A stretch of DNA of 7,059 nucleotides from Pseudonocardiales bacterium (lineage in GTDB: Bacteria > Actinomycetota > Actinomycetes > Mycobacteriales > Jatrophihabitantaceae): contig JAVEEO010000553.1 in the NCBI GenBank assembly GCA_030840415.1, forward strand, positions 1 through 7,059. The letters are read 5' to 3'. The translations under genes were made by a program, and so were the position numbers. Under the pieces are notes generated by a model. The model had not been told where the DNA came from. It saw only the letters and a list, made by a program, of their open reading frames with translations, and did no database searches. Shown here one piece after another: positions 5,950 through 7,059 of this stretch (the stretch's first letter is position 1; every line of letters starts with the position of its first letter).

Positions 5950-6041
5950 GTGCCTGGCCGGGCCGCCAACGGCCACCCGACGCCCCGTCCGCGCGGCCGG
6001 ACACCCGGCGCGCGCGGCGCGGGCCGGGCCCGGGGGTTCGC

Positions 6042-6047
6042 TAGGAT
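6042..6047 (+). promoter_or_regulatory. Probable -10 box (TAGGAT) for the divergent GT4 gene
   Basis: TAGGAT, a common actinobacterial -10 form, stands out in the GC-rich 146-bp divergent region. It predicts a start site near 6054 and a leader of about 34 nt containing GGAG. No recognisable -35 lies 16-18 bp upstream. A 10-bp palindrome CCGGGCCCGG (6024-6033) lies just upstream and could be an operator or chance in this composition. Confidence 0.45.
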
Positions 6048-6076
6048 CGACCTTTGCCCGGTCCCTACCCCGGTCT

Positions 6077-6080
6077 GGAG
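6077..6080 (+). promoter_or_regulatory. Shine-Dalgarno for the GT4 gene
   Basis: GGAG ends 7 nt before GTG 6088, normal spacing, and fixes this start over the in-frame GTG at 6097. Confidence 0.65.
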
Positions 6081-6087
6081 TCCTGCC

Positions 6088-7059
6088 GTGCTGCGTGTGC
6101 TCGTCGACGCCACGGCCCTTCCCGCCGAACGGCGCGGGGTGGGGCGCTATCTCGACAGCCTGCTGCCCGCGCTGGTGGCGGCCGGGGTCGAGGTGACCGC
6201 GGTTGCCCAGGCCCGGGACCGCGAGGAATTCCAGGCGCTGGGCATCGACTGCGTGCCGGGGCTGGCGGTGCCGGCCGGCCGGGTCGCCCGGCTGGCGTGG
6301 GAGCAGTACGGGCTGCCCGGGGTGGCCGCCCGGCTCAAGCCCGATCTGCTGCACTCCCCGCACTACACCTCTCCGCTGCGCTGGCGCGGGCCGCTGGCGG
6401 TGACCGTGCACGACGCCACCTTCTTCTCCGATCCACAGTGGCACACCCGGGCCAAGGGGCCGTTCTTCCGCACCGCGACCCGGCTGGCCGCCCGCCGGGC
6501 CGACGTCTGCATCGTTCCCGCCCAGGCCACCGCCGACGAGCTGCACCGCCGGCTGGGCCTGCCGGCGGACCGGATCCAGGTCGCTCACCTGGGCGTGGAC
6601 ACCGGGCTGTTCCGGCCGCCGGACGACCAGGCCAAGGCTCGGGCCCGGGCCGCCGCCGGGCTGGGTCCGGACGAGGAGTTCGTCGCCTTCCTGGGCACCC
6701 TGGAACCGCGCAAGAACATCCCCGCGCTGATCCGGGGCTGGGTGGCGGCCTGCGCCCGGGCTGGTGCCGATATCGGCCAGCCGCCGGCACTGGTGCTGGC
6801 CGGCGGCGCCGGCTGGGACCGGGAGCTGGACGCCGCGGTGGCGGCGGTGCCGGCCGGGTTGCGGCTGCTGCGGCCGGGCTACCTGCCGCTGGCCGACCTG
6901 CCCGGCCTGCTGGGCGCCGCCACCGTAGTGGCCTACCCCAGCCTCGGCGAGGGCTTCGGGCTGCCGGTGCTGGAGGCGATGGCCTGCGGTGCGCCGGTGC
7001 TGACGACCCGGCTGTTGTCGCTGCCGGAGGTCGGCGGCGACGCCGTGGAGTACACCGAG
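6088..7059 (+). CDS. GT4-family (GT-B fold) glycosyltransferase, 3' end cut by window
   Basis: The 324 visible residues read open to the edge; family members usually have about 360-400, so most of the enzyme is present. The N-terminal domain starts with a short strand (LRVLVDATAL) and the loop ERRGVGRYLDSLLPAL (14-29), the place of the glycine-rich donor/acceptor loop. LLHSPHYTSPL (87-97) and VTVHDATFF (105-113, H108 at the usual active-site position) follow. The C-terminal domain has FLGTLEPRKN (201-210), with R208 and K209 where the family contacts the donor phosphates. LVLAGG (236-240 region), RPGYLPLADLPGLLGAA (262-278) and the EX7E motif E288-GFGLPVL-E296 complete the signature. It would move a sugar from a nucleotide donor to a lipid-linked or glycan acceptor in the cytoplasm. 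No membrane helix is seen. The divergent placement and shared intergenic region suggest co-regulation with the minus-strand envelope genes. Donor and acceptor are unknown. Confidence 0.93.
   Translation, partial: MLRVLVDATALPAERRGVGRYLDSLLPALVAAGVEVTAVAQARDREEFQALGIDCVPGLAVPAGRVARLAWEQYGLPGVAARLKPDLLHSPHYTSPLRWRGPLAVTVHDATFFSDPQWHTRAKGPFFRTATRLAARRADVCIVPAQATADELHRRLGLPADRIQVAHLGVDTGLFRPPDDQAKARARAAAGLGPDEEFVAFLGTLEPRKNIPALIRGWVAACARAGADIGQPPALVLAGGAGWDRELDAAVAAVPAGLRLLRPGYLPLADLPGLLGAATVVAYPSLGEGFGLPVLEAMACGAPVLTTRLLSLPEVGGDAVEYTE

Noticed and set aside
4941..6113. A 390-codon minus-strand open frame overlapping the flippase-like gene
   Set aside because: It is a +1 shadow of the flippase-like gene, Arg/Pro/Gly-rich with no hydrophobic segments, and extends into the divergent promoter region.
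5947..6588. A 213-codon minus-strand open frame opposite the start of the GT4 gene
   Set aside because: It is a shadow frame rich in Gly/Arg/Gln; the plus strand encodes a clear GT4 enzyme with the EX7E motif and a good ribosome site.

Overview
The window is very GC-rich, with G/C-dominated third codon positions, several GTG starts, and glycosyltransferase and membrane-protein families common in high-GC Gram-positive bacteria. It most likely comes from an actinomycete chromosome; I cannot name the genus. I see no mobile element, CRISPR array, tRNA or rRNA, and coding density is high.

Layout. Five genes on the minus strand run from about 5941 down to position 1. In transcription order they are: (1) a UPF0104/AglD-like polytopic membrane protein with the lysylphosphatidylglycerol-synthase-type transmembrane (flippase-like) fold (4865-5941); (2) a class I SAM-dependent methyltransferase overlapping it by 4 nt (4128-4868); (3) a family 2 glycosyltransferase of the polyprenyl-phosphate sugar synthase type with two C-terminal membrane helices (2864-4018), preceded by its own -10-like TATCAT box; (4) a polytopic protein with a large extracytoplasmic C-terminal domain, probably a GT-C-like glycosyltransferase (1099-2853); and (5) after a short gap with two hairpins, a sigma-70/ECF-like sigma factor (305-1021). 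The sigma gene overlaps by 17 nt a small unrecognised gene (1-321) that runs off the window. On the plus strand, divergent from the flippase-like gene, a GT4-type glycosyltransferase starts at 6088 and runs off the right edge.

How the parts may fit together (inference). The GT2 enzyme would make a polyprenyl-phosphate-linked sugar on the cytoplasmic face, a flippase would move it across the membrane, and the polytopic protein would transfer the sugar outside the cell. The methyltransferase and the divergent GT4 would add methylation and cytoplasmic sugar transfer. This is the logic of the three-part Gtr glycosylation cassettes, with the UPF0104 protein in place of the small GtrA flippase. The sigma factor and its overlapping partner look like a separate regulatory pair downstream, which may or may not be read through from the envelope genes.

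Notable details are an 18-bp in-frame tandem repeat that builds a hydrophilic tail on the sigma factor, a second in-frame repeat of 15/18 bp in the tail of the GT2 enzyme, and a possible leaderless start for the flippase-like gene. I found nothing I can defend as a wholly new system. The strongest candidates for a second look are the sigma factor/partner pair and the atypical flippase/GT2/GT-C set.
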